Assembly: GCA_012270065.1 (NCBI GenBank)
Contig: JAAXJB010000096.1
Location: 11,218-45,241 of the forward strand
Source of the DNA: Rubripirellula sp.
Lineage (GTDB): Bacteria; Planctomycetota; Planctomycetia; Pirellulales; Pirellulaceae
Direction of reading: 5' to 3'
Length of the DNA: 34,024 nt
Positions 24,106 through 32,283 of the stretch are shown here, piece after piece. Within the stretch, counting starts at the first letter, position 1. Each line of letters opens with the position of its first letter. A model generated the notes under the pieces. That model had not been told where the DNA came from and searched no databases. It saw only the letters and a list, made by a program, of their open reading frames with translations. Position numbers and translations under genes: made by a program.

Positions 24106-24621
24106 TTTGAAATCGTGCTCAGAGTTTTCGGACTTCAGCAGGTGGGATCTGCCCGATCAGAAACGCGGTCGCGAATCCGCTCAGACTTCCGGAATTCTAC
24201 CGTAATTTGTCAGTGAATTCACGACTGCAGAGACCGAAAGTAAGCTTTCGGGCAAACGACAGGTTGCGTGCAAGTTCGGTTTGGCTCTGCCTTTTCCCGA
24301 AGCTTCGCCTGGTTCTGGACCCAGGTGGATTGCGTGCCATACGTCTTCGTCAGGCTCTTCTCATCCCGGATTCGCGGTTTTCCCGCGTGCCGGGCCGAAA
24401 TCACCACTTCATGGAAATCTCGTTGGGACAACTGTTGCCAAAGTCCTGTGCGGCATTCCGTCGCCTTACAGCATGGAATTCAAGTGAGGCTTCCTGTTTT
24501 TAAAGTGGTTTATTTTGCCGGAGAGTGAACAATGGCGCAGTTTCACTTACAATTTCCATGCAAGACGTTGAACACCGCGTCGAAGAAGTGGATCACCGCG
24601 GAGTAGCTCAGCAAACAACTG
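24106..24621. other. Divergent intergenic region, no gene seen
   Basis: The 516 bases separate the PSD1-cytochrome gene (-) from the cupin-like gene (+). Small overlapping frames on both strands (such as 24207-24503 on + and 24219-24431 on -) have no ribosome binding site, signal peptide or familiar motif. Promoters for both genes should be here, but none stands out. Confidence 0.6.
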
Positions 24622-25416
24622 ATGAAAAATGAGATTGCCATGAATGAGATCGCCATGCAGGAACAGAATTCCGAAAGCCGCCGTGGTTTTGGCAAGCAGG
24701 TCATTGGATCACTGCTCACCTACTCGATGCTGGAGACTGTGATCTCGTCTGGAGCCATCGCGGAAACGGTAAAGCCGATCGCGGCAAAGTGGCTGGCCGA
24801 GGTGAATCAGATGAGCGTGGATCTGAAAGGACAGAAGCTCAGGCAGACGGCTTGGCAGACGCAGGTTGAGCAGCTGTTTTCGCAGGTCAATCTTGCTGAA
24901 TTCCTGTCGTTTGTTGATTTTGAAAGACTGATCAAAACGGTCAAGTTCAAGGATCGCGGTGAAAAGTCGTTCCGTGCGACTTTTCCCAAGGTGGAAGGTT
25001 TGCCCACCGATCTTGTTTTCGGCCATCAGATGTTCGCACTTCGTAAAGGCCGTTCAGTTGTCCCGCACGGTCACAACAACATGGCAACCTCGTTTCTGAT
25101 TTTGCAGGGTGATTTTGAAGGGAAGCACTACGACCGTCTTGATGAGACGGACGAGCACATGATCATCAAGCCCACCATCGACCGCAAATTCGGGCGAGGA
25201 GAATATTCAACCGTCTCGGACCATAAAGACAACGTTCACTGGTTTAAAGCGATGAGTGAAACCGGGTACATCTTCAATATTCATGTGCTTAACGTGGATC
25301 CCAGCATCAAACGTAGCGGTCGTGTTTATGTGGATCCGGCGGGTGAGAAAATTTCTGGGGGGCGAATCAAAGCGGACAAGATGAAGGCTGCGGACGCATT
25401 TCGACGTTACGGCTAG
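24622..25416 (+). CDS. Cupin-like protein with twin-arginine N-terminus
   Basis: The 264-residue protein starts with a duplicated NEIAM motif, then SRRGFGKQVIGSLL (19-32), which resembles a twin-arginine leader but has a weak hydrophobic core. The region 130-175 looks like a cupin core: VFGHQMFALRKGRSVVPHGH, with H149 and H151 as likely metal ligands, and LILQGDFEGKHYD with H169. The later YSTVSDHKDNVHWFK and YIFNIHVLNV may complete the second cupin motif. No substrate can be named. The start at 24622 is uncertain, since ATGs at 24640 and 24655 are also in frame and lie before the RR motif. No strong Shine-Dalgarno sequence precedes any of them. A hairpin follows the stop. It is separate from the riboswitch unit downstream. 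Confidence 0.72.
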   Translation: MKNEIAMNEIAMQEQNSESRRGFGKQVIGSLLTYSMLETVISSGAIAETVKPIAAKWLAEVNQMSVDLKGQKLRQTAWQTQVEQLFSQVNLAEFLSFVDFERLIKTVKFKDRGEKSFRATFPKVEGLPTDLVFGHQMFALRKGRSVVPHGHNNMATSFLILQGDFEGKHYDRLDETDEHMIIKPTIDRKFGRGEYSTVSDHKDNVHWFKAMSETGYIFNIHVLNVDPSIKRSGRVYVDPAGEKISGGRIKADKMKAADAFRRYG

Positions 25417-25420
25417 AAGC

Positions 25421-25444
25421 TGAGGCAGGTTTCTGTTTGCCTCA
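25421..25444 (+). terminator. Perfect 7-bp hairpin after the cupin-like gene
   Basis: TGAGGCA (25421-25427) pairs exactly with TGCCTCA (25438-25444) around a 10-base loop, 4 bases after the stop codon at 25414-25416. A T-run is only found about 26 bases later, so it is an imperfect intrinsic terminator candidate. Confidence 0.45.
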
Positions 25445-25532
25445 CCGGCTGGTCCAGTCATCAAATGGATTTTTCCGTCCTTCTTGGCAGATTGACTGGT
25501 AATTAGGTCTCTGCATCCCTATACTCACGCTC

Positions 25533-25710
25533 CTCAGGTGCCTCCAGTGAGTTGGAGGTGAAAAGGGAAGTCGGTGAGAATCCGACGCAGGACCGCTGCT
25601 GTATTCGGCGAGAAACCTGACAAACCACTGTTTTTCCATTGCTCGCAATGGTTCGAAACGGGAAGGGGTCATTGTTTCGCTTGAGCCGAGAGCCAGAAGA
25701 CCTGCCTGAG
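25533..25710 (+). promoter_or_regulatory. Cobalamin (adenosylcobalamin-type) riboswitch
   Basis: The leader has the conserved parts of the B12 riboswitch in order. The closing helix P1 is formed by CTCAGG (25533-25538) and CCTGAG (25705-25710). The core AAAAGGGAAGTCGGTGAGAA begins at 25561 and continues TCCGACGCAG. CCACTG (25625-25630) stands for the usual GCCACTG segment. The B12 box AGCCAGAAGACCTGCC is at 25691-25706. It should repress downstream expression when cobalamin is bound. The next start codon (25826) is 115 bases away. Between them are two short hairpins (25727-25745 and 25767-25779) without a T-run, so the expression platform is not clear. A TATACT at 25520-25525 could be the -10 element; the nearest TTGACT is 22 bases further up, which is too far for a standard promoter. 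Confidence 0.93.
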
Positions 25711-25825
25711 ACGATGTTACCTTCACTTGCCTCGGCTTCGGGCAATCGGTAAAGATGCTCTTGCTACCCGTGCTACGGGATCAGTGGGACTTCGGCGATT
25801 GTTCCTTGCTACACGGAATGTTTCG

Positions 25826-26143
25826 ATGCCAAGTTCCCAAGAACGGATTCAGCGTGTAAACGCCTCCATTGCACTCCCCCAACGCTCGGCGGCAGACCCG
25901 CCAGACGAAGTAACCGACGGGGTATGTTCGCCGGCAAATTCAACGCAGGCAGTCAGTTCGCCCTGCAACGGTACGTGCGTTCTTTCACCGGATGATGAAA
26001 CATGCTTTGGTTGCTCGCGTACGAAGACGGAAATCGCCGGTTGGGCGACTGCAAGTGAGGAAGAACGCATCCGTATTCTGCGGCGGTGTCGGGAGCGGCG
26101 ACACGCAGAACAAAACAGTCTGACGGGTGTGCCTGACCGGTGA
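25826..26143 (+). CDS. DUF1289 small cysteine protein under B12 control
   Basis: The 105-residue product has an unstructured N-terminus and a C-terminal DUF1289 core: C47-N-G-T-C51, then C60-F-G-C63, i.e. CxxxC-x8-CxxC, with S64-R65-T66 and AGWATASEEERIRIL, matching the 'CxGxC...C.GC.RT..EI..W..L...ER..I' family pattern. The four cysteines suggest a metal or Fe-S site, which is not proven. I chose the ATG at 25826, which has GGAA seven bases upstream; the frame is open from a TTG at 25727 just after the riboswitch, and that extension would overlap the leader hairpins. It is the first gene after the cobalamin riboswitch and is followed by a DUF6580 gene 202 bases later. A role in cobalamin handling is an inference from position only. 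Confidence 0.85.
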   Translation: MPSSQERIQRVNASIALPQRSAADPPDEVTDGVCSPANSTQAVSSPCNGTCVLSPDDETCFGCSRTKTEIAGWATASEEERIRILRRCRERRHAEQNSLTGVPDR

Positions 26144-26345
26144 TTCTGATCCGGAGTACCTGATGGGGGGCCCTACACCCACGGTCGCGGGTTCTGATTG
26201 GCACGCTCCTGCGTGGGATTTATTGTCATCCTCCAAAAACAAACTGCAAAGGCCAGCATCAGGAATGTCGAAAATGCAATCAGGCTTTCACCAGATCAAC
26301 CCTTAATCAAATCAAGCAGTTAAAACACAGTTACAGGAAATGAGC

Positions 26346-26924
26346 ATGTTTCGAAGCAGAAAACGAATGGAATCCCGGTCGCTCGATGCGATGGACAAAG
26401 GAATGCCCAGACTCATTCTTATCATCGCACTGATTGCTGTCGGTACGGTTGCCCGCTTCCTTCCTTACCCGCCCAATTTTTCACCGATTGGTGCGATCGC
26501 TCTGTTTGCCGGCGCAACCCTCGGGGCGCGATTCCGGGCCGCACTGATTCCTCTGGCTGCCATGTTGATCAGCGATTTATGGCTCGGCATGCATACGTTG
26601 ATGCCCGTGGTTTACGGTTGTTTCCTGGTCAATGTCTGGTTGGGTAGCCGTCTTCAATCTCGCCTGAAACCGTTGCCAGTACTTGGTGTTTCTGTGGCGG
26701 GTTCGGTTATCTTCTTCGCATTGACCAACGCAGCGTGTTGGTATGTTGGTTATCCCCACACGTGGGCAGGATTCATGTCTTGCTTCACGCTTGCGGTTCC
26801 ATTCTTCCAGTACACGCTTGCCGGAGACCTTTTCTTCAGCACAGTCCTGTTTGGTTCATTGGCTGTTGCCCAGTGGCGTTTTCCTGCTTTGTCCGCCATT
26901 CAGCGTGACGTGGCAGTCAAGTAA
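26346..26924 (+). CDS. DUF6580 membrane protein, putative ECF-type cobalamin transport component
   Basis: The 192-residue product has five to six likely membrane segments (about 21-37, 45-58, 63-80, 85-99, 110-134, 146-175). The layout matches DUF6580: RFLPYPPNFSPIGAIALFAGA, then LAAMLISDLWLGMHTLMPVVYG, FFALTNAACWYVGYPHTWAGF and FFQYTLAGDLFFSTVLFG. This family resembles substrate-binding S-components of ECF transporters. Presence behind a B12 riboswitch suggests cobalamin or a precursor as substrate (inference). No ATPase or T-component gene is in the window. H83, H138, C131 and C146 are noteworthy possible ligands. The ATG at 26346 has AGGA seven bases upstream; the ATG at 26340 would be too close to it. 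No other gene follows before the convergent PQQ-type gene. Confidence 0.87.
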   Translation: MFRSRKRMESRSLDAMDKGMPRLILIIALIAVGTVARFLPYPPNFSPIGAIALFAGATLGARFRAALIPLAAMLISDLWLGMHTLMPVVYGCFLVNVWLGSRLQSRLKPLPVLGVSVAGSVIFFALTNAACWYVGYPHTWAGFMSCFTLAVPFFQYTLAGDLFFSTVLFGSLAVAQWRFPALSAIQRDVAVK

Positions 26925-26952
26925 CGAAAGCCACCGTCAGCCATGATCTTTC

Positions 26953-26977
26953 TCTGCTTTCAATCATTGAAAGCAGA
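26953..26977. terminator. 12-bp perfect inverted repeat between convergent genes
   Basis: TCTGCTTTCAAT (26953-26964) pairs exactly with ATTGAAAGCAGA (26966-26977) around a single base. In RNA the hairpin would lose the inner pairs to form a loop, leaving about ten base pairs. It starts 29 bases after the DUF6580 stop and overlaps the last four codons and stop of the opposite gene. No T-run follows on either side. Confidence 0.55.
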
Positions 26978-28322
26978 AGAGCGTGTTGGCGGCGCGAACG
27001 ATCAATCGCCCATCGGCGATGGCGGGAGATCCCAGGACGCCCTCACCCAGTTCAATTTCGTGAATCGTTTCTGCATCATCACCTTGATCTTCCACGATCA
27101 GCCCTTTACCGGTCTGGTCAAAAATATAGAGACGGTTTTCTGACAACACGGGAGTCGCCCAGGCACTCCCCAGACCTTTGAGGCGTTTCTGCCAGACTTG
27201 CTCTCCGTCTTCGAGGTTTGCGGCAACAAGAACTGATCCCTTGAGCGAATAAAGTCTCTTGTCCGAAGCGACGACACTTGCGTTCCGTGGGGACAGCTTG
27301 TTGTTACGCCAGGCAACTTCTGGCTCGCTCGCACTCGCACCTACCTTCAACGCGATCACTTCATCGCTAGGCAGAATCAGCAGGCCCTGGGTAGCGGTTG
27401 GTGATGGGATTGCTGATCCACCTTCTTCAGTCGACCATTGAGTTTTCCCACTTCGTGGGTCGACAGCGATCACGTCCTTGCGAGACTGGATCACCACTTC
27501 GTTTCGGTCATCAGGCCTGCGGATGACCAGCGGAGAGGCCCAGTTCGACATCTGGGGGCGTTTGATTCGCCACAGGTTCTGGCCTGTTTCCGCATCGATT
27601 GCGGCAGCAAAAGAGTCGCCTTGTGCTTCGACCTTGACAATGACCGCTCCATCGACAACCACCGGTGACGACGCCATGCCGACATCGTTTCCTGCTTTGG
27701 GGTAGTCATAGCCAAGCCCCCGGTACCAAAGCAATTCGCCATCAAGCGAAAGACATGCGAGATCGTTGCTGCTGAAGAACGCGAAGATGCGTTTGCCATC
27801 GCTGGCTGGCGAGGGAGCCGCGTTGGCGCTGGTAGGGTGGCAGAATGGACGGCCTGTGGCCCGAAATGTCTGTTCCCATTCCAGTTTGCCAGTCTTCAGG
27901 TTGACACCGCTGACGTGGAGTACCTCACCATCCTGGCCGCTGGAACTGGTCGTGACAACAAGGTCACCGATCACAATCGGGCCAGCAACACTCCGGCCCG
28001 GCATTTCAAGTTTCCAGGCCAGATTTCCACCATCGCCCAGCTTCAGGTCGGAAGGTGCAGAAGAAGATCCAGAGCTGGTGCCGTCACCACGAAAGCCGAG
28101 CCAGCCCTGTGATTTGCCGGGGTCAGCTGCCACAGACATCAAGGCCACACTGTTCGCGGCGATAAAAATGATGCACGCGAGAATGGTTCGGATAACAGAG
28201 TTCAGACTGCATTTGCCTGGCAAGCCGATGGGCATCGTCAGGGCCGGCGTTCGAAGGAATTGACGGTTGGCAACCGGCGAGGAATGGGGGCAATTCCGTT
28301 TCACAGTGAGGTTGTATTTCAT
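26964..28322 (-). CDS. Exported PQQ-type (BamB-like) beta-propeller protein
   Basis: The product (452 residues from this start) has a hydrophobic export segment (VIRTILACIIFIAANSVAL) and then QGWLGFRGDGTSSG, the common opening of planctomycete BamB-like propellers. Blades carry 'TGKLEWEQTF', 'DGELLWYRG', 'TGQNLWRIKR', 'SGKTQWSTE' and 'DGEQVWQKR'. Function beyond a propeller scaffold is unknown. Start choice is difficult: ATG codons at 28367, 28322 and 28235 are all in frame. The one at 28235 would give a signal peptide of ordinary length, while 28322 follows the upstream gene stop by 59 bases; none has a good Shine-Dalgarno sequence. It is the third gene of a likely operon with the S9 peptidase and the helical-repeat-like protein. 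The beta-propeller proteins at 339 and 4636 are more distant relatives. Confidence 0.87.
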   Translation of the reverse strand: MKYNLTVKRNCPHSSPVANRQFLRTPALTMPIGLPGKCSLNSVIRTILACIIFIAANSVALMSVAADPGKSQGWLGFRGDGTSSGSSSAPSDLKLGDGGNLAWKLEMPGRSVAGPIVIGDLVVTTSSSGQDGEVLHVSGVNLKTGKLEWEQTFRATGRPFCHPTSANAAPSPASDGKRIFAFFSSNDLACLSLDGELLWYRGLGYDYPKAGNDVGMASSPVVVDGAVIVKVEAQGDSFAAAIDAETGQNLWRIKRPQMSNWASPLVIRRPDDRNEVVIQSRKDVIAVDPRSGKTQWSTEEGGSAIPSPTATQGLLILPSDEVIALKVGASASEPEVAWRNNKLSPRNASVVASDKRLYSLKGSVLVAANLEDGEQVWQKRLKGLGSAWATPVLSENRLYIFDQTGKGLIVEDQGDDAETIHEIELGEGVLGSPAIADGRLIVRAANTLFCFQ

Positions 28323-28381
28323 GGTTCTTTGTTCGGATTGGCAGGATTCGGACGGACAGGCTTTCATCGTGGTTTGACAGG

Positions 28382-29554
28382 CTAAGGTTGACTCGCCAGT
28401 CCTTTGCCGGATGGGTCGGTGATTCGGAACTGGAATTTCCAGTTCTGTGCCCATGACTCTTCCTGTTCATTTTGGCAGATTTTGAGCAGGATTCGATTCG
28501 TCCCCTTTTTCAAAGGAAAATCAGCGATGTACTGATCAATCATGGAGCCTGCGTGATAGACCTCGTTTTGCATCACGAGCTTGCCGTTGATCCAGATTTT
28601 GTTCGCATTGATACAACCAAGTCTTGCCTGGGCCGGTTGATCCTCGTCGGATTCGAACTCGGCGAACAGATATCCCACCGCTCCTTTTTCCTTGTCATAG
28701 GCATCTGCCAGATCGACTTCACCAAGGTCGGGTGATCCGGTGATCGTCTGCCAGTTGATATTGCCGTTCTTGCCCGTGTGTTTGGTTTTCAAATCGATCG
28801 TTCCAGAGCTCTGAAACTCCTTTTCAGGGGCATAAGGCTTGTCAAAGCCAACTCCGTTGACATTGTCGAACGGAGCAACACTTTGCCAGTCGGTCACGAG
28901 CACGAATGCGTCTGCAGTACTGATGTCTTTTCCAAGTTTTCCCAGAGCTTCGATGATGCGAGCAAGCTGTCGTGGGTGGCGGGCAGAGGCGAGCGACTTC
29001 TGGTAGTCAGCAATGGCAAGGTCGGGCTGATCCTTGGCGAGCTGCTGTGCACGTTCAATCGCCTGCTCTACTGCCATTTCCCGCAAAGCGAGACTGGGGT
29101 CATTCAGGCATCCCGTGATCAATTCGTTGGCCGTCTGCGGTGATTCCTTCAAAAGAAGCTCCATTGCGACTCCGCGGCCAGTGGGATTGTTCGCTTGATC
29201 CAACGCATAGGCCTTTAGCTTGGCGGCCATGGGCTGTTTGGCCTGCCTGGCCACGTCAAAGATGACACCCCTGAGCCAGTTTTCGGCGACCGGGTTGGTA
29301 TCGGTCATCGCATCGAGAAGTACGTCGATTTTTTCTGCCTCTGTTTTGCGAAGCAGGTTTGCTGCCGGGATCGCCTCGGCAAACCCCTTGCCTTCCTTGT
29401 CGACCTGTCGCAGTGCATTGATGGCCTTGTTGGTTTTGATCGCATCCTGCCCTTGTGATTTCCGGGCGGTGGTCACACCCAGAAGTAAAAGTAGCGTGAG
29501 CGGAGGCATGAGAGGTATGAGAAGATTGCGGCAGAGTGGATGACGTTTTTTCAT
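28382..29554 (-). CDS. Exported protein with helical-repeat-like N-terminus and PA14/NPCBM-like C-terminus
   Basis: The 390-residue product has a signal peptide (about 1-35). Residues 40-215 are alpha-helical in character and look like HEAT-type repeats (for example AENWLRGVIFDVARQA, TGRGVAMELLLKESP, LALREMAVEQAIERAQ). Residues about 235-385 are beta-rich, with AVGYLFAEFESDED, KIWINGKLVMQNEVYHAGS and FPLKKGTNRILLKICQNE. This layout is widely seen in planctomycete exported proteins, with a PA14/galactose-binding-like fold that may bind carbohydrate. There is no enzyme motif. It lies between the S9 peptidase gene (99 bases upstream) and the propeller gene (about 59 bases downstream), so it is likely co-transcribed with both. 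The start at 29554 has no visible Shine-Dalgarno sequence but gives a normal signal peptide. Confidence 0.82.
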   Translation of the reverse strand: MKKRHPLCRNLLIPLMPPLTLLLLLGVTTARKSQGQDAIKTNKAINALRQVDKEGKGFAEAIPAANLLRKTEAEKIDVLLDAMTDTNPVAENWLRGVIFDVARQAKQPMAAKLKAYALDQANNPTGRGVAMELLLKESPQTANELITGCLNDPSLALREMAVEQAIERAQQLAKDQPDLAIADYQKSLASARHPRQLARIIEALGKLGKDISTADAFVLVTDWQSVAPFDNVNGVGFDKPYAPEKEFQSSGTIDLKTKHTGKNGNINWQTITGSPDLGEVDLADAYDKEKGAVGYLFAEFESDEDQPAQARLGCINANKIWINGKLVMQNEVYHAGSMIDQYIADFPLKKGTNRILLKICQNEQEESWAQNWKFQFRITDPSGKGLASQP

Positions 29555-29653
29555 GGTTTCAAATGTTTATTCTGTTCGTGAAGTTGCAGGTCAGTTTCAT
29601 CATGCCCGTGGCGTTTTGTTCCGGTTTGGGCCATTTTTTTTGCGGGGCAACCT

Positions 29654-31813
29654 TCAAGGCGTCGGTTTGCACGTGCGGTCAAGCCAGTCAAAGAAGACAC
29701 GTCCCCAGACGACGCCATTTTGAGGCGAAAGTACCCAGTGGCCTTCCTCGGGAAAGTAGAGGAAACGGCTGGGAATCCCCTGGACCTGTGCTGCTGTGAA
29801 TGCTTCCATGCCTTGCGTCACAGGGACACGGAAATCTTTTTCACCATGAATGACGAGTAATGGAGTTTTCCACTTGCCCACAAACTTGTGAGGAGAGAAT
29901 TTGGCGTAAGCGTTACCGGCAGCTTCACTTGCCCAGTAAGGGCCGCCCAGATCCCAGTTGACGAAGAACAGTTCTTCGGTGGAGCCGTACATGGATTCAA
30001 GGTTGAAGACGCCGCAATGTGCAACCATCGAGCAGAAGCGGCTCGCATCGTTGCCCATCAGCCAATACACGGTGTAACCTCCAAAGCTCGCGCCGATGGC
30101 CGCGACTCGACTGCGGTCGATGGATGGGTCAGCAATCATTGCGTCGGTGGATGCGAGGATGTCCTGCATCGCCTGACCTCCCCAATCGCCACTGATGTCG
30201 TCATTCCACTTCCTGCCGAAACCCGGCATGCCGCGCCGGTTGACCGCCAGTACCACATAGCCGTGCGAGGCCATCATGTGGAAGTTCCAACGGTAGGAAA
30301 ACCACTGTCCAATTTGGCCCTGGGGACCACCTTGGCAATAAGTGAGCATGGGCCATTTTTTGCCGTCTTTGGGATCATAACCTGGTGGCAGGATTACCCA
30401 ATTGTGAATTTGCTCACCATCGGTCGCCGTGAAGTAACGCTCTTCGATGGTCGGCAGTTCCAGTGTCTTGTAAATGTCACCATTGACATCGGTGATCGTG
30501 GCCATTTGCTTTGTACCAGGGTCGAGCAACGCCAACTCGGTTGGACGCAGCATGCTCTGTTGGCGTAGCAACAGATGTCCGGTACCCGGAACGCATGAAA
30601 CGATTGAAAAATTGAAACGACCTTCGGATACCTGCTGCAAAGCCTGATTATCAATGTCGATCCTGAAGACCTGGTTTGTCCCACGCGTTTCACTGTAAAA
30701 ATAAAGGCTCTTGCTGTCTTCGCTCCATGTTGCATGGTGTGCCGTTTGATCAAGGCCTTTGGTGATTTCCTCGAGTTTACCGCTGCTGCGGTTGTAGATC
30801 ATGATGCGGTTCCGGTCAGATTCAAAGCCGGCACGCTCCATGGAATGAAAAGCGATGGACGTTCCATCGGGGGAATAGGTCGGATCCATGTCATAGCCTG
30901 GCATTCCGGGCGTGATGTTCTTCAGAGGTCCACCCTCGGTGCTGACAAGGTAAATCCCACTGTCGGTACTCTCGGCCGGGTTGTTGACAAGTTTCAACGT
31001 CAGCGCCATCTCTTTCCCATCGTTGGAAAATGTAAATTGCTCTGATCCGCCGAAGGGTGGCAGTGGGCAGTCTGCGCGAAGTGTTGCCATCAGATCGAGC
31101 GGTTCGCCTGCCTGGCCTTGACCATCAATTTTTGCGACATGCACGTGGCTGTACGCGTAGTCGTGCCACTGGTTCCAGTGGCGATACATCAACGCATCAA
31201 TGATCCGAGCATCAGCTTTGGGAAGATCCTCGTAGATTTCAGTGACTTCCTTGTCGATCTTGACGTCGACGGTAAAAGCAATGGCATCTCCCGACGGAGA
31301 CGTAATGAGGTTGGAAATTCCATTTTCGACATTGGTCAGTTGCTTGGTATCTCCAGTTTCCGGATCAAGCATCCACGCTTGTGGTTCGCCTGATTCCTCG
31401 GGATCTTCACCAGCTTTTTTCTCGTCCGCTTTCGGCTTCCCGGGGGCAATGTACACAAGTTTCGGGCCACTGGAGTGTGCAAGCCAGTTCAGGCTGCTGA
31501 GTCCCTTGACGTCACTGAGTAAGGTTTTCGGAATGGTCGTCAGCAGGGGCGATTCGAAGGCTGCTGCCTTGGAACTGCTGTCAATGGATTCAGGCAGGGG
31601 CTGGATAATCAAACTGCTGGTTCCACTGTTTTCTGCGAGGTCATAGCGTTTGACCAGGTAAGCGACTTCCTTGCCATTGGGTGCCACTACGGCATCACCA
31701 ATTCTGGCAAGATCCCAGAGTTTCTCCGGAGTCAGCCGATCGGCGGACGCAGGCGTTATTAAAAAACACAGGAAGAGACAAAGCAGAGTTGGAATCGTAC
31801 TGGTGGGACGCAT
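29654..31813 (-). CDS. Exported S9-family prolyl oligopeptidase-like peptidase
   Basis: The 719-residue product has a signal peptide (about 1-24, ending ASADR), an N-terminal beta-propeller (about 35-430, with WD40-like/TolB-type PD40 segments such as YSPDGTSIAFHS and WSEDSKSLYFYS) and a C-terminal alpha/beta-hydrolase domain. The catalytic triad is visible: S576 in GASFGGY, D660 in HGEKDFRVP and H692 in EEGHWV. The tail QGGPQGQIGQWFSYRWN is the oxyanion-side block of S9C-type dipeptidyl/acylaminoacyl peptidases. It would cleave small peptides in the periplasm. I chose the ATG at 31813; an ATG at 31831 is six codons further up. It is the first gene of the - strand group ending at 26964 and diverges from the CotH gene. 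Confidence 0.94.
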   Translation of the reverse strand: MRPTSTIPTLLCLFLCFLITPASADRLTPEKLWDLARIGDAVVAPNGKEVAYLVKRYDLAENSGTSSLIIQPLPESIDSSSKAAAFESPLLTTIPKTLLSDVKGLSSLNWLAHSSGPKLVYIAPGKPKADEKKAGEDPEESGEPQAWMLDPETGDTKQLTNVENGISNLITSPSGDAIAFTVDVKIDKEVTEIYEDLPKADARIIDALMYRHWNQWHDYAYSHVHVAKIDGQGQAGEPLDLMATLRADCPLPPFGGSEQFTFSNDGKEMALTLKLVNNPAESTDSGIYLVSTEGGPLKNITPGMPGYDMDPTYSPDGTSIAFHSMERAGFESDRNRIMIYNRSSGKLEEITKGLDQTAHHATWSEDSKSLYFYSETRGTNQVFRIDIDNQALQQVSEGRFNFSIVSCVPGTGHLLLRQQSMLRPTELALLDPGTKQMATITDVNGDIYKTLELPTIEERYFTATDGEQIHNWVILPPGYDPKDGKKWPMLTYCQGGPQGQIGQWFSYRWNFHMMASHGYVVLAVNRRGMPGFGRKWNDDISGDWGGQAMQDILASTDAMIADPSIDRSRVAAIGASFGGYTVYWLMGNDASRFCSMVAHCGVFNLESMYGSTEELFFVNWDLGGPYWASEAAGNAYAKFSPHKFVGKWKTPLLVIHGEKDFRVPVTQGMEAFTAAQVQGIPSRFLYFPEEGHWVLSPQNGVVWGRVFFDWLDRTCKPTP

Positions 31814-32283
31814 GTTGGGCTCTCTGAGCATGGTGCTTGTCAGCAGGGATCACGCCGCATCACAGGCGGCTGAACAGATCACGAATTGTAACGAAGTCGC
31901 CAGAAGATGCACGTCGATTGCCCCGAAGATTGAATTGGATGGGGGCAAATTGTGGGTCGTTTGCAGGTTCCTTACGACCGATTGGTCCGTGGCGTGAATT
32001 CCGACCCCGGAAAGTGTGTTGGAAAATCGAAAGAACGAGGCTTCCCGGCAAATTTCCGTTTCGACGTGATCTTCTTGGCGATGATCCGTTCGCTGAAAGC
32101 GGGCTGGCTGAGAGCGGCCGGAAACTGAGCGATCTGAGACCTGAAGGCTTGATCCATTTCTCGCTGATGGACTGTAAATCTAAAAATTTGCTCAGGCAGG
32201 TTGATTGTTCGTTGTTGGTTGCGTTACAAAGAGTGGAACTGAGTTTGATTGAAAAACACTGCATAGAGATTGACAGGCAAAAG
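31814..32283. other. Divergent region; open frame in phase with the CotH gene
   Basis: This 470-base region separates the S9 peptidase (-) and the CotH gene (+). The frame of the CotH gene remains open without a stop from 31828 to 32283, with in-frame ATGs at 31939 and 32167. The translation upstream of 32284 has no signal peptide and no domain I recognise. I read it as non-coding leader, but an N-terminal extension cannot be excluded. No clear promoter was identified. Confidence 0.5.

Noticed and set aside
24207-24503. 98-codon + strand open frame between the PSD1 and cupin-like genes
   Set aside because: Overlapped by several other short open frames in both directions; no motif, no ribosome binding site.
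25492-25525. TTGACT and TATACT as a promoter for the riboswitch transcript
   Set aside because: The spacing is 22 bases, outside the usual 16-18 range; only TATACT remains a possible -10 element.
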